From CALARM01 sp964431735 (GTDB lineage: Bacteria; Vulcanimicrobiota; SpSt-956; JAKJGF01): a stretch of 32,560 nt of DNA. Both the position numbers and the translations under genes were made by a program. How positions within the stretch are numbered: position 1 is the stretch's first letter; every line of letters begins with the position of its first letter. The stretch is from positions 1 through 32,560 of the forward strand of contig CAYSLJ010000078.1 in assembly GCA_964431735.1 (NCBI GenBank). Direction: 5' to 3'. Below are positions 13,554-21,557 of this stretch, one piece after another. The notes below the pieces were generated by a model, which saw only the letters and a list, made by a program, of their open reading frames with translations, was not told where the DNA came from and did not search any database.

Positions 13554-15122
13554 GTGCGACATATACTGAATTGTATTTTATTCTTAACATTTATAATAAT
13601 ATTATCAGGGTGCACAAAAGAGAACACTGCCACACAGGAAATAAAATCAGCGATAAAAGGTGATATAAATGAAGTAGTATCCGCATCAGGCATGGTTCTT
13701 ACAAAACAGGATCAGGTTGCCGTAACACCCAAGATTATGGGGACAGTTGAAAAAATCTGTTTTGAAGAAAACTGTGTCGTAAGAAAAGATCAAATTCTTG
13801 TGGAACTTGACAAAAATGATCTGTTAAAACAACTTCAGCAGGCGCAGGCAAGTCTTGCAGTCGCACAGGTACGTGTCAAACAGGCAGAAACAACAGTGGC
13901 ACTTCAGCCGGCAGAAGTAAAAGGGAAAATATCACAGGCAGAAGGTGCATACAGGGCGGCACAGAAACAGGTAGAACAGTTAAAGATACAGATTGCTTCC
14001 CAGGAAGAACAGCTCAGGGCAAAAATAACAGATGGAGAGCTTCTCCTTAAATCAGCACAGGATAATATGGCACAGGCACAGGGGCAGGTTCCTGTAATAG
14101 AAGGGGAAGCGTCGGCAGGATTATCACAGGCACAACTGGCAGTAGATATGGCAAAATCAAATTATGAAAGACAGAAAAACCTTTACAGCCAGGGATTTAT
14201 ATCCAAACAGGATTACGAACTATCGGAAAGTCAATATCAAAAAACAGTAAATGATTATAAGATAGCAGAAGAAAAAGTAGAATCAGCCAGACTTCAGAGC
14301 CAGCAGGCTACAAACGGAGCAGAAACTCAGGTAAAACAGGCAGAAGAAGCTCTCAGGCTTGCAAAAGACTCACTTACACGGCAGAAAGAAGCTTCAAAAA
14401 AACAGATAGATATTGCACAGGCACAGTCTTACCAGGCATATTCCGCTCTGGAAAGCGCAAGGGCTCTCTATGGTCAGATAACATTACGGGAACAGGAAGC
14501 AGAAGCAGCAAGGCATAATGTCACACAGTTAGAAATAGGTATACAACAGATAAAAGATCAGATTAATAAGACTACCATTAAAGCACCTGTAAGCGGAACT
14601 ATTATACAAAAGCAGGTAGTGCCGGGACAGGCAGTGTCTCCTACATTTCCTGTAGCTATAATAGCAAATCTTGACAGACTCATCATACAGGCCATGGTAG
14701 ACGAAGGGGATATAGGTAAAGTAAAGGAACATCAGAAGGTTATTGTAACAACCGATAATTTTCCTGATGAGAAATTCTCAGGAGAAGTAATTATGGTAGC
14801 TTCTGCCGCTTTCGAAGGCACCAAATCAATAGAAAATGTTGCAAATTATAAAGTCACAATAGCACTGGATAATACTAAAGGATTGCTGAAAATGGGCATG
14901 AATACCTATAATGATATAGTAGTTGCCCAGAGAAAAAATGTGCTTACTGTTCCCAATATAGCCATTCACCAGAGCAACGGGAAAAGTGTCGTTTATATAC
15001 CGGATAGAAAGGGACATGTAGAAAGAATAGTAGAAACTGGTTTGAGTGACAATGAGAATACTGAAATAATCTCCGGTTTATCTGAAGGAGAAAAAATAAT
15101 AACTGGTTCTGTGATAAAGTGA
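13554..15122 (+). CDS. Periplasmic adaptor (HlyD/RND membrane-fusion protein), lipoprotein type
   Basis: A 522-residue membrane-fusion protein. The lipobox LSGC places the lipidated cysteine at C20. A split biotinyl-lipoyl domain flanks a very long Gln/Ala-rich coiled-coil hairpin (about residues 85-340, e.g. AQASLAVAQVRVKQAE). The second lipoyl half follows (KAPVSGTIIQKQVVPGQAV), then a beta-barrel (LDRLIIQAMVDEGDIGKV) and a membrane-proximal domain ending EGEKIITGSVIK. The hairpin is longer than in many AcrA-type adaptors and more like MacA or HlyD members (estimate). Its GTG start is supported by GGAGG 7-8 nt upstream. It would bridge an inner-membrane pump and the TolC homologue. The stop TGA is part of a GTGAAAA heptamer array. 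Confidence 0.9.
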   Translation: MRHILNCILFLTFIIILSGCTKENTATQEIKSAIKGDINEVVSASGMVLTKQDQVAVTPKIMGTVEKICFEENCVVRKDQILVELDKNDLLKQLQQAQASLAVAQVRVKQAETTVALQPAEVKGKISQAEGAYRAAQKQVEQLKIQIASQEEQLRAKITDGELLLKSAQDNMAQAQGQVPVIEGEASAGLSQAQLAVDMAKSNYERQKNLYSQGFISKQDYELSESQYQKTVNDYKIAEEKVESARLQSQQATNGAETQVKQAEEALRLAKDSLTRQKEASKKQIDIAQAQSYQAYSALESARALYGQITLREQEAEAARHNVTQLEIGIQQIKDQINKTTIKAPVSGTIIQKQVVPGQAVSPTFPVAIIANLDRLIIQAMVDEGDIGKVKEHQKVIVTTDNFPDEKFSGEVIMVASAAFEGTKSIENVANYKVTIALDNTKGLLKMGMNTYNDIVVAQRKNVLTVPNIAIHQSNGKSVVYIPDRKGHVERIVETGLSDNENTEIISGLSEGEKIITGSVIK

Positions 15123-15146
15123 AAAGTGAAAAGTGAAGAGTGAAAG
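15119..15146. repeat. Heptamer array GTGAAAA supplying a stop codon
   Basis: Exactly four 7-bp units: GTGAAAA twice, GTGAAGA, GTGAAAG. The TGA of the first unit (15120-15122) is the stop codon of the adaptor gene. Confidence 0.85.
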
Positions 15147-15190
15147 GGATAAACCTGCTAATAAAAATAAAAACATGGCATAATTATTGC

Positions 15191-15217
15191 AATATGACTT
15201 GTGATACAAGTCATATT
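15191..15217. terminator. Perfect 11-bp inverted repeat after the efflux operon
   Basis: AATATGACTTG (15191-15201) and CAAGTCATATT (15207-15217) flank a 5-nt loop. It lies about 70 nt after the adaptor gene and about 80 nt before the next one, so it could end the first transcript or be an operator for the second. Few T residues follow, so termination is not certain. Confidence 0.45.
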
Positions 15218-15299
15218 TTATGTACGAATCAATAGCATTGTCTGCAAGGGGACGAGGCTTTCTGGCGCGATTCTATAAAACCTTAAGAGGAAAGGTATT

Positions 15300-15833
15300 A
15301 TGCCGATGATTGTAAAGATATTTATTACCTTATTAATACTGTTCAATATATGTGAGACAGGTTTCTGTAAAGATCGGAAAATACCTGTAATGATAGTTAT
15401 AGATGAAAAGCTTCCTTTAAATATAGAAAGCAGGGCATATCAGGAACTGGCGGATTTTTTAAAACAGAACGGTTTTGACCTTATAGGGTTTCCTCAGGAA
15501 AAAAAGAATGATCTATGCAATCTTATTTCCGGGCTTATGGAAAACAATTCTCAATCTCTGACTCAGATAGCAAAAGATAAAGGCGCCTTATTTCTCATAT
15601 GTGGTAAGCTTCAGACCATGACAACAGGAACTACGATAGTATATGATGCAACACTGAATGAAGTTGAAATCTTCGGTGAAATACAGTTAATTTTTCTCAA
15701 CAAACCTGACATACCTCTCAATATGAAACTTAAAGAAAAAGGACTTTCAATCCATCTCCAGGAAAGTTATCAACAGGCCCTGGGAAAAGCACTGGAAGGG
15801 TTCGAACGATCGATAATCGATAGAATCAAGTAA
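15300..15833 (+). CDS. Small exported protein, function unknown
   Basis: The 177-residue protein has an N-terminal signal sequence (residues 1-24, ending near TGFC). The mature part has an alternating beta/alpha pattern: KIPVMIVIDEKLPL, a helix AYQELADFLKQNGFDLI, then a hydrophobic ALFLICGKLQTM strand, and a C-terminal helix ALGKALEGFERSIIDRI. This resembles the small periplasmic beta/alpha domains of envelope proteins such as FlgT or CsgG-like proteins, but I cannot assign a family. The AGGAAAGG-TATT-ATG context supports the start; a second ATG two codons later is also possible. It lies downstream of the efflux genes on the same strand, behind an inverted repeat. Confidence 0.65.
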   Translation: MPMIVKIFITLLILFNICETGFCKDRKIPVMIVIDEKLPLNIESRAYQELADFLKQNGFDLIGFPQEKKNDLCNLISGLMENNSQSLTQIAKDKGALFLICGKLQTMTTGTTIVYDATLNEVEIFGEIQLIFLNKPDIPLNMKLKEKGLSIHLQESYQQALGKALEGFERSIIDRIK

Positions 15834-15834
15834 A

Positions 15835-15903
15835 GTTCAGTTATCAGTTATCAGTGACCAGTGACCAGTGACCAGTTATCAGTGACCGGTGACCGGTTAC
15901 CAG
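15835..15903. repeat. Heptamer array, CAGTGAC/CAGTTAT type
   Basis: About nine 7-bp units (CAGTTAT, CAGTGAC, CGGTGAC, CGGTTAC) begin right after the stop of the small exported-protein gene. Most carry TGA on the plus strand, the strand of that gene. Confidence 0.9.
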
Positions 15904-15934
15904 GATTAATCACCAACTCATTATTCACTATAAT

Positions 15935-15966
15935 CGTGACGCGTAACGCGTGACGCGTGACGGGTA
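15935..15966. repeat. Heptamer array, ACGCGT type
   Basis: Units GTGACGC, GTAACGC, GTGACGC, GTGACGG and GTAAG; every variable base is a purine on the plus strand. This is the second array in a composite spacer between two convergent genes. Confidence 0.9.
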
Positions 15967-16004
15967 AGTTCCACCAGGACTTACGCAAAAAATACAGAAA
16001 AATC

Positions 16005-16089
16005 TGTCATTGCGAGCGAAGCGAAGCAATCCCATTATTACAACAGAAACTGTTGGGATTGCTTCGTCGCTCCGCTCCTCGCAATGACA
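16005..16089. repeat. Palindromic element of the TGTCATTGCGAGCG type
   Basis: TGTCATTGCGAGCGAAGCG at 16005 is mirrored by its imperfect complement ending TCCTCGCAATGACA at 16089. The inner arms are AAGCAATCCC and GGGATTGCTT. A further outer pair TTACGCA (15981-15987) and TGCGTAA (16093-16099) extends the stem. Translated, it gives the CHCEERSDEAI-type peptide often seen in spurious ORFs of many bacterial genomes (general knowledge). It is probably a MITE-like or REP-like element. Confidence 0.88.
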
Positions 16090-16109
16090 AAATGCGTAAT
16101 TCCTGTTCC

Positions 16110-16141
16110 ACTTTTCACTACTCACGACTCACTATTCACTT
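16110..16141. repeat. Heptamer array, ACTCACG type, next to the STAND gene stop
   Basis: On the minus strand the units read GTGAATA, GTGAGTC, GTGAGTA, GTGAAAA, with stops on the strand of the STAND gene, whose TAA begins immediately beyond. It mirrors the plus-strand arrays at the other end of the same convergent spacer. Confidence 0.88.
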
Positions 16142-18859
16142 TTAACGACTCTTCTCCTCAATAAAACAATAATTATTCCAGTCATCAAAATAATATTTTC
16201 TTTCCTCTTTATATCTTACCGGTGAAAGTTTCAGGTATTTAGGTTCTTCGGGATGAGGTTCTATGAGTTTTCTTATCCTGGAAACGGACATTTTTACTGC
16301 AGGGCAATCGGTCATATGGACATATTTAGCTTTCCATACGTGAGGGAATAAATCTGCAGGAGAAAAAAATTGGCCGCTGTTTCTTACAAAGAAAAATAAC
16401 AGATCAGACAGTAATTTTTTTCTGTAGAGTTCTATGGTTCCTCTTGTTTTTTCCATTACAGTACCGTTAATACCATCCAGAAAAATGTCAAAATTTTCTT
16501 TTTTCTTTCTTAGATTTTCTATTTCATCTATAGTGGCCTCATACTTTCTGTCACGCATTTTAACAATATACTTTCTTTCTGACGATAAGGGAAAAATTTT
16601 CCGGGTCAGTTCATCAAGATAGGCAAAATACTTTTCACATCTTCTTTTTCTGTAGCCTTTAACCTGTGCCAGATATTCATCTGACATATCTTTAACATGC
16701 ATATCCATATCCAGAATATATTTTAATCTATAAGCCCTTGCCAGTTGATAAGCATTTTCACATGAAAGAACATCATTTAAACACAGGGAAGCCTTTTCTT
16801 TATTACCTTTTATAAAATGTATTTCCCCTATGTTAATATTAATATCTGAAAGTAATTCTTTGAATCTGTATTCAGTGGCAATAGTCATGGCATCTTTCGT
16901 AAAATCTGCTCCTTTTTCCACATCTCCTCCCATCAGATAGAGACTTCCAAGCCTGCACATAATAAGACACTGAAAATAATTATCTTCAATAGTACGGCTT
17001 ATATGTAATGCTTCAATATATTGAGAGATTGCCCTCTGCGGTTCTCCCATTTCTTCAAAAAGTAATGATGAACTGGCCAGAGAATGCATAACCGCTTCCT
17101 TCCATCCAAAATTACGGCAATTTGCTATATTATCCATCCATAGCTTTAATGATTTATCATAATTACCGGTATCATAAAAGGCAAAAGCCAGATTATTTGT
17201 AAAAGAAAGCTTTAAATCAGGGAAATTCAGTTCTTCAGCTTCTTTTAAATAACTTTCAAGAAGATTTATATAATCCTGTGAGCCTTCATTTTTTGACATA
17301 GTAATTGCCATAGACTGTTTTAAACTCAGCTCCAATTTTTTATCTTCTTTTTTATTAAGATCAAGGCTTTTTTTATAATAATCAAGGGCAGACGTATAAT
17401 CTCCTTTACGACGATAAATAGATGCCATACAGGCATATGCACCTGCCAGTTCTTCTCCATATTCCTGTAATGCAGGAATAATTGTTCTGATTATATCCAT
17501 AGCCCTATCCCATGCTCCAAGCCTGGAAAGAATACGTGATAACAGTATAAGAAACCTGTTTCTCTCATATAATGGTAGATTATCTGCCTTACTCTCCAGA
17601 AGATTTATAGCTTCCCTGGATCTTCCTGTAACTCTGAGTATTTGCGCCTTTACAAGGAAAAAAGAATATGGTATTTCTTCGATAATTTCTGCTATATTAT
17701 CTATGTATTCTTCCAGTTCACCAAGCTGAAAATATAAAGCCATTTCTCCCATAATATATTCAAGCATAACTATGGCTTTTCCATAGTCTTCACCTTTAAA
17801 ATAATGATAGAAAGCTTCTTTCCCAGTGTTAAGTGTATATCCTTCTCTGGTGATAAGTTCATTATAATAAGAAGCACAGAGCTTATGAAGATGTTTTTTA
17901 TCACTCCGTTCATAACAGAAATCGCGAAGGAGGCAGCCCGGGGAATATCTTTTATCTCCATCAAGTTCTATAAGAAATTTCTTTTTTAATCCTTCAATGA
18001 TATCGTCAATATCTTTACCAGGATAAATCAACATAATACCGTCTCTTCTGACAGGTTTTCTGTATACTGAAAAAGAAACAAGCAAATCTCTTTCCCGCTC
18101 GTTTAACCCTTTTAGCAACTGACTACAAATATAATCTCCGGAAAACTCCATGTGGTGGAGTAATTCTTCAGGTGTTTTATCACCTGCTAACAGAAGGCTT
18201 AAAAAAGATTTAATCAAAAAAGGGTGACCTGCTGTACGGCTGTAAATCTCTTCCATAATATGCTGTTTCAGTAAATCACAGTCATGTAATTCAAGCAGTT
18301 TTCTTATCATAATAAAACTCTCATGCCTGCCAAGAGAGTGAAGGGTAAATTCAAAAATATCCATCCATTCCATAGGAGAAAAATCAGGTCTTTCCCTGGA
18401 AATAAAAACTACTCTGGATTTTCTCAGAAATTCGGCGCACAGTTCTATAAAACGTTTACTATCTGAAATTCTGTGATAATCATCTATAAAAACAGTATAA
18501 TTACTTTTATTTAACAGAAAAATAAGACACTTCAAAATACCGTCACAGTCATTATCTTTGAGATATCCTTCAAAATTATCTTCACCTCTTTCTTTAAACA
18601 ACCGGCTGATTTCATAAATTAATGTTTCTGTTCTCCACCCTTCTTCACATTGAATCCATATTACATTACCATGAAAAGGGAGAAAATCGGGATAAGAATC
18701 AATGATTGAGGCAAAATGAAGAGACAGAGATGTTTTACCTATACCGGCCATACCGTCTATGATTAACACGTTATAATGAAGAAAACCTGTTTTAAGCTGT
18801 TCAAGGATTTTTTTTCTGCCAGCAAACACAGCAGGAGCTTTAGGATAGGATAAATTCAT
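16142..18859 (-). CDS. STAND ATPase transcriptional regulator (NTPase, TPR, C-terminal winged helix)
   Basis: A 905-residue signal-integrating regulator. An N-terminal NACHT/AAA-type NTPase has Walker A GMAGIGKT at 36-43, a Walker B-like strand VFIDDYHRI and the sensor VVFISRER. A middle region of about 450 residues consists of TPR-like helical repeats (e.g. GAYACMASIYRRKGDYTSAL, MCRLGSLYLMGGDVEKG). The last ~100 residues look like an OmpR/PhoB-type winged helix (LLSDLLFFFVRNSGQFF, then SPADLFPHVW, VKMSVSRIRKLIEPH). This is MalT-like logic with a C-terminal PhoB-type DNA-binding domain. I chose the ATG at 18859 because GGGAGG lies 8 nt upstream. A longer frame starting at 18934 would translate a heptamer array. 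Its targets and inducer are unknown. Confidence 0.85.
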   Translation of the reverse strand: MNLSYPKAPAVFAGRKKILEQLKTGFLHYNVLIIDGMAGIGKTSLSLHFASIIDSYPDFLPFHGNVIWIQCEEGWRTETLIYEISRLFKERGEDNFEGYLKDNDCDGILKCLIFLLNKSNYTVFIDDYHRISDSKRFIELCAEFLRKSRVVFISRERPDFSPMEWMDIFEFTLHSLGRHESFIMIRKLLELHDCDLLKQHIMEEIYSRTAGHPFLIKSFLSLLLAGDKTPEELLHHMEFSGDYICSQLLKGLNERERDLLVSFSVYRKPVRRDGIMLIYPGKDIDDIIEGLKKKFLIELDGDKRYSPGCLLRDFCYERSDKKHLHKLCASYYNELITREGYTLNTGKEAFYHYFKGEDYGKAIVMLEYIMGEMALYFQLGELEEYIDNIAEIIEEIPYSFFLVKAQILRVTGRSREAINLLESKADNLPLYERNRFLILLSRILSRLGAWDRAMDIIRTIIPALQEYGEELAGAYACMASIYRRKGDYTSALDYYKKSLDLNKKEDKKLELSLKQSMAITMSKNEGSQDYINLLESYLKEAEELNFPDLKLSFTNNLAFAFYDTGNYDKSLKLWMDNIANCRNFGWKEAVMHSLASSSLLFEEMGEPQRAISQYIEALHISRTIEDNYFQCLIMCRLGSLYLMGGDVEKGADFTKDAMTIATEYRFKELLSDININIGEIHFIKGNKEKASLCLNDVLSCENAYQLARAYRLKYILDMDMHVKDMSDEYLAQVKGYRKRRCEKYFAYLDELTRKIFPLSSERKYIVKMRDRKYEATIDEIENLRKKKENFDIFLDGINGTVMEKTRGTIELYRKKLLSDLLFFFVRNSGQFFSPADLFPHVWKAKYVHMTDCPAVKMSVSRIRKLIEPHPEEPKYLKLSPVRYKEERKYYFDDWNNYCFIEEKSR

Positions 18860-18896
18860 ATATGATACCTCCCTTGTATTTCTCTTATATATTCGT

Positions 18897-18925
18897 AACC
18901 CGTCACGCGTTACGCGTGACGGGTT
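18897..18925. repeat. Perfectly palindromic heptamer array in the STAND gene leader
   Basis: A 29-bp sequence has two 14-bp arms (AACCCGTCACGCGT and its exact complement) around one central base at 18911. It combines the ACGCGT heptamer with GACGGG ends and lies 38 nt upstream of the STAND ATG. It could extrude as a cruciform, or serve as a dimeric operator. Confidence 0.88.
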
Positions 18926-18977
18926 AATGTTCAACAGAGTAAAAGAAAAATCCTCTCTATGAGGTTATTATGTTTTA

Positions 18978-18986
18978 TGATATAAT
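18978..18986 (+). promoter_or_regulatory. Extended -10 promoter element
   Basis: TGATATAAT, with TATAAT at 18981-18986, points toward the zinc-ribbon membrane protein at 19093. No good -35 is seen. The extended TG could compensate. Confidence 0.4.
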
Positions 18987-18989
18987 TTG

Positions 18990-19024
18990 CGTGATGAGTG
19001 TAATGCGTGATGCGTGATGCGTGA
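18990..19024. repeat. Heptamer array, GTGATGC type
   Basis: Five 7-bp units (GTGATGA, GTGTAATGC-like, GTGATGC repeated) lie in the divergent spacer between the STAND gene and the zinc-ribbon membrane gene. Confidence 0.8.
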
Positions 19025-19043
19025 ATATAGGTGATTGATAACA

Positions 19044-19079
19044 TAACCGGTAACTGGTCACTGGTCACTGCTCACTGTA
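19044..19079. repeat. Heptamer array, GTAACCG/GTCACTG type
   Basis: Five units, GTAACCG-like then GTCACTG and CTCACTG, end just before the AAAGGGG ribosome binding site of the zinc-ribbon membrane gene. The last three are open on the plus strand. Confidence 0.8.
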
Positions 19080-19092
19080 AAGGGGACTGTAT

Positions 19093-19803
19093 ATGAACTT
19101 CTGTAAAAAATGCGGAACAAAAAATAGAGAGAATGCAAAATTCTGTAACAGATGCGGTAATATTATGGATAAGAGGAGTCCTTCTGTTTCACATATAGAT
19201 TCTTATTATGATAAAAATGAAAATGACTATAATTATGATAAAGTGGACTATGAATATGATAACAGGTATTTTGGTCCGCCACGACTCATAGATGAAGAGG
19301 AATTCAAAAGGTCCAGAGCAAGAAAAATAATACATACTTTTGCCATAATGACAGCCGCTCTTGTAGCAGTAAGAATACCATTCTGTGATATATTTTTTCT
19401 TCTTCCTCTACAGTGTACCATGATTGTTTCCATAGGAAAAATATATGAAAAAGAAGTAAAACCTGAAAAAACCCTTATGGAAATAGCTGCTGCTGCAGGT
19501 TTCAGTATTATGGGAGAAATAAGTGCATTAATCATAGGCAATTTCATACCGGTAATAGGAGGGCTACTTACTGCGCCATTTGTCTACGGCTGGACCTGCG
19601 GTATGGGAGAAGTAGCTATAAAATATTTTGAAAATGACGGATTGTTTGACGAAGATATGGAATATATATATAGAAAAACCTCATCTCATGCCTATAATAA
19701 TTACAGAAGATCCGACATGTCAAAAGAAGAATCCCTTGAGAAATTAAAAAATCATTTAACACCTGAAGAATATGAAAAGATAAAAAGGAAATTTAAAGCG
19801 TGA
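19093..19803 (+). CDS. Zinc-ribbon membrane protein with DUF697-like region
   Basis: A 236-residue protein. Residues 4-22 are a double-CxxC zinc ribbon (C4, C7, C18, C21) very similar to the one heading the kinase at 2160. A Tyr/Asp/Asn-rich linker follows. Residues 75-190 resemble DUF697 (YcjF/GTPase-associated) proteins: VRIPFCDIFFLLPLQ, TMIVSIGKIYEKEV, a glycine-rich helix pair with FIPVIGGLLTAPFVYGW, and a MGEVAIKYFE helix. The C-terminus is charged (LTPEEYEKIKRKF). It probably has two or three membrane helices with the ribbon in the cytoplasm. AAAGGGG lies 7-8 nt before the ATG. The TGA stop is the beginning of a heptamer array. A link with the kinase is suggested only by the shared ribbon. 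Confidence 0.75.
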   Translation: MNFCKKCGTKNRENAKFCNRCGNIMDKRSPSVSHIDSYYDKNENDYNYDKVDYEYDNRYFGPPRLIDEEEFKRSRARKIIHTFAIMTAALVAVRIPFCDIFFLLPLQCTMIVSIGKIYEKEVKPEKTLMEIAAAAGFSIMGEISALIIGNFIPVIGGLLTAPFVYGWTCGMGEVAIKYFENDGLFDEDMEYIYRKTSSHAYNNYRRSDMSKEESLEKLKNHLTPEEYEKIKRKFKA

Positions 19804-19893
19804 TGTGTGATAATATAATCGTACCCCGTAACGCGTAACAAGTGACAGGTGGTTCGTGATGCGTGATGGGTGATGCGTAATGGGTGATGCGTA
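19801..19893. repeat. Heptamer arrays (GTGATGC, ACGCGT and GTGATGG units) after the DUF697-like gene
   Basis: The first units supply the TGA stop at 19801-19803. Further units occur at 19824-19849 (GTAACGC, GTAACAA, GTGACAG) and 19855-19893 (GTGATGC, GTGATGG, GTAATGG). Nearly all carry TGA or TAA on the plus strand, matching the upstream gene. Confidence 0.85.
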
Positions 19894-19925
19894 TTTTCAC
19901 CGGTACCGGGTGAGGTTCGCCCCTG

Positions 19926-19970
19926 CTACTCACTTTTCACGACTCACCACTCACGACTCACTTTTTTCAC
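19926..19970. repeat. Heptamer array, ACTCACG type, touching the mlaD stop
   Basis: On the minus strand the units read GTGAAAA, GTGAGTC, GTGAGTG, GTGAGTC, GTGAAAA, GTGAGTA. The array abuts the mlaD TAA with no gap and places stops on that gene's strand. It mirrors the arrays at the other end of this convergent spacer. Confidence 0.88.
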
Positions 19971-21455
19971 TTAAAAATTAATTCCTGTTCCAATCTTTAC
20001 CTGCTGCTCATCTCTGAATATATTATCCACACCAAGTATCAGGTCAACTCTGTCATTAAGTCTGTATCTGGTTTTAAAATCAAGGGTGGGATGGGCAATA
20101 TCAAAGAAATCAAGATTAACAGTTGCATTCTCTGAAAATCTATAATCATAACCAAATCCGAAATTGGCTTTTATAACACCTACGCGGACTGTATTTCTGT
20201 CATCCAGTATCTTACCGAGTTGAACATTCATTCTGCTCTCATCATTTACGTCAGTTATGCCTATCTGCAGATAGGCATCTCCGCTTTTATTATAAAGATT
20301 GGCAAGAACATCGGCCGAGCCGTCTACATCGCCGTTTTCATTTCTCTCACCTGTAAGAAGTAACTGATATGATACTCTGGAAGGAATCAAGGTATCTCTT
20401 TTGGCAAAAAATTCTCTTGTTCCTGCAAGAAGTGCATCTGCATTTTCAAGGGTACTCCTTGCATTTGATATGGTATCACGAAGATCCTGCTGAAGTTCTT
20501 TATCTGTCACAAAAGCCTGGAGATTCGTTGCAGTTTCTTCTACTGTCGCACTGGTTCTTCTCAGACTCTTAAGGGTTTCTCTTATATCATTGGAAATCTC
20601 CTGATCCCCTACAAAGGTATTTACATATTCAATGGCAACTTCAAGTTCCTGAGAAGTCTTCTTTAAATTTCTTACCATGTCTCTTACATCTGTTTCGTTA
20701 TCACCTGCAATCCTGTTCAGGGTATTGGTAAAACGATATACATCACCTGAGACCATATCCAGATTATCCCTCACATCTGCCGTAGTCAGCTCAAGTTCAG
20801 AAGATAACAGCCTCAGAGTATGTTGAACCTCTGCAGATATAGTATCTATATGGCCTCCTGTACTGACAAGTAATCTGTTTAATTCTTCGCTGGCCTGACG
20901 GACATTAATTACCGTATCTTTCAAAGCTTTCTGTGTTTCTTTGTCTCCCACTATTTTATTTACATTTTTTGCCGTTACATCGATTGTTTTTATTGTACCT
21001 GTAAGCTCTGATATACCATGTTTTACATCCTTTGTAAGATCCTGCAGATTAACAGGTGTTTCACCATAAAGAACATCTTTCCCGTCTTTCTTTATAAATC
21101 TTTCTGGCTTTGTGCTTTTAGGCCTTACAGAAAGCCATTTTTCTCCTACAATACCACTGTCGATTATAAATGAAGATTCCCTGTCAATGTCAACAGATAG
21201 AGATTCTACTTTAACTATTACCCTTACTGTCTGATCTTTATCAAAATTCACATTCATAATCTGTCCGACTCTTACACCGGCGACCTGAATGTCTGCGCCT
21301 CTCTTCAAACCATCTACACGTTGAAAAAGGACAGTAAAGGTATACCCCTTATCTTCTCCGAATTTATAACCACCGTAATAGATTATAATCCAGGCAAGAG
21401 CTATGAGCCCTGCAGTAGTAAATATACCAACTTTTGTTTCAACAGAAAGTTTCAT
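19971..21455 (-). CDS. mlaD: MlaD-family (MCE domain) lipid-transport protein
   Basis: A 494-residue periplasmic substrate-binding subunit of an Mla-type phospholipid transporter. An N-terminal membrane anchor (residues 12-30) leads into the MCE domain at about 38-115 (YTFTVLFQRVDGLKRGADIQVAGVRVG-type text, given in part; GIVGEKWLSVRP). A long helical region of repeated V-x-x-x-A segments follows (about 130-370, e.g. NDIRETLKSLRRTSATVEE). The C-terminal ~120 residues are rich in alternating beta-strands and end in an aromatic-rich VKIGTGINF, suggesting a barrel- or sandwich-like module. It is much longer than E. coli MlaD (about 180 residues). AAGGAG 8 nt upstream supports the start. It is the last gene of mlaE-mlaF-mlaD; the spacer before it is a dispersed two-hairpin element. 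Confidence 0.88.
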   Translation of the reverse strand: MKLSVETKVGIFTTAGLIALAWIIIYYGGYKFGEDKGYTFTVLFQRVDGLKRGADIQVAGVRVGQIMNVNFDKDQTVRVIVKVESLSVDIDRESSFIIDSGIVGEKWLSVRPKSTKPERFIKKDGKDVLYGETPVNLQDLTKDVKHGISELTGTIKTIDVTAKNVNKIVGDKETQKALKDTVINVRQASEELNRLLVSTGGHIDTISAEVQHTLRLLSSELELTTADVRDNLDMVSGDVYRFTNTLNRIAGDNETDVRDMVRNLKKTSQELEVAIEYVNTFVGDQEISNDIRETLKSLRRTSATVEETATNLQAFVTDKELQQDLRDTISNARSTLENADALLAGTREFFAKRDTLIPSRVSYQLLLTGERNENGDVDGSADVLANLYNKSGDAYLQIGITDVNDESRMNVQLGKILDDRNTVRVGVIKANFGFGYDYRFSENATVNLDFFDIAHPTLDFKTRYRLNDRVDLILGVDNIFRDEQQVKIGTGINF

Positions 21456-21477
21456 AAGCTTTTCTCCTTAATACCGG

Positions 21478-21555
21478 GCATGACCGGAGCAGTCACAACC
21501 AGATATAAAAATTAACAAATAGTGAAGTATAAGACTTAATCATTTTCACATAAAG
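21478..21555 (-). repeat. Dispersed two-hairpin element, full copy 3
   Basis: On the minus strand this is a diverged copy of the elements at 10841 and 26853. The outer stem ATGTGAAAAT/ATTTTTATAT pairs with G-U wobbles, the inner stem is AAGT/ACTT, and a second hairpin TGAC ... GTCA is followed by ATGCCC. It fills the mlaF-mlaD spacer, in transcript sense. Confidence 0.82.
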
Positions 21556-21557
21556 TA

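Noticed and set aside
15218..15299. A riboswitch (c-di-GMP-like) upstream of the small exported-protein gene
   Set aside because: The segment with GGGGACGAGGC looked suggestive, but I cannot find the conserved core or a matching fold.
15928..16145. Two small open frames of 62-65 codons on opposite strands
   Set aside because: They are translations of the TGTCATTGCGAG palindrome and neighbouring heptamer arrays (CHCEERSDEAI-like text), not genes.
18860..18934. A longer N-terminus for the STAND regulator
   Set aside because: The extra 25 residues translate a heptamer array, and a strong GGGAGG sits before the ATG at 18859.
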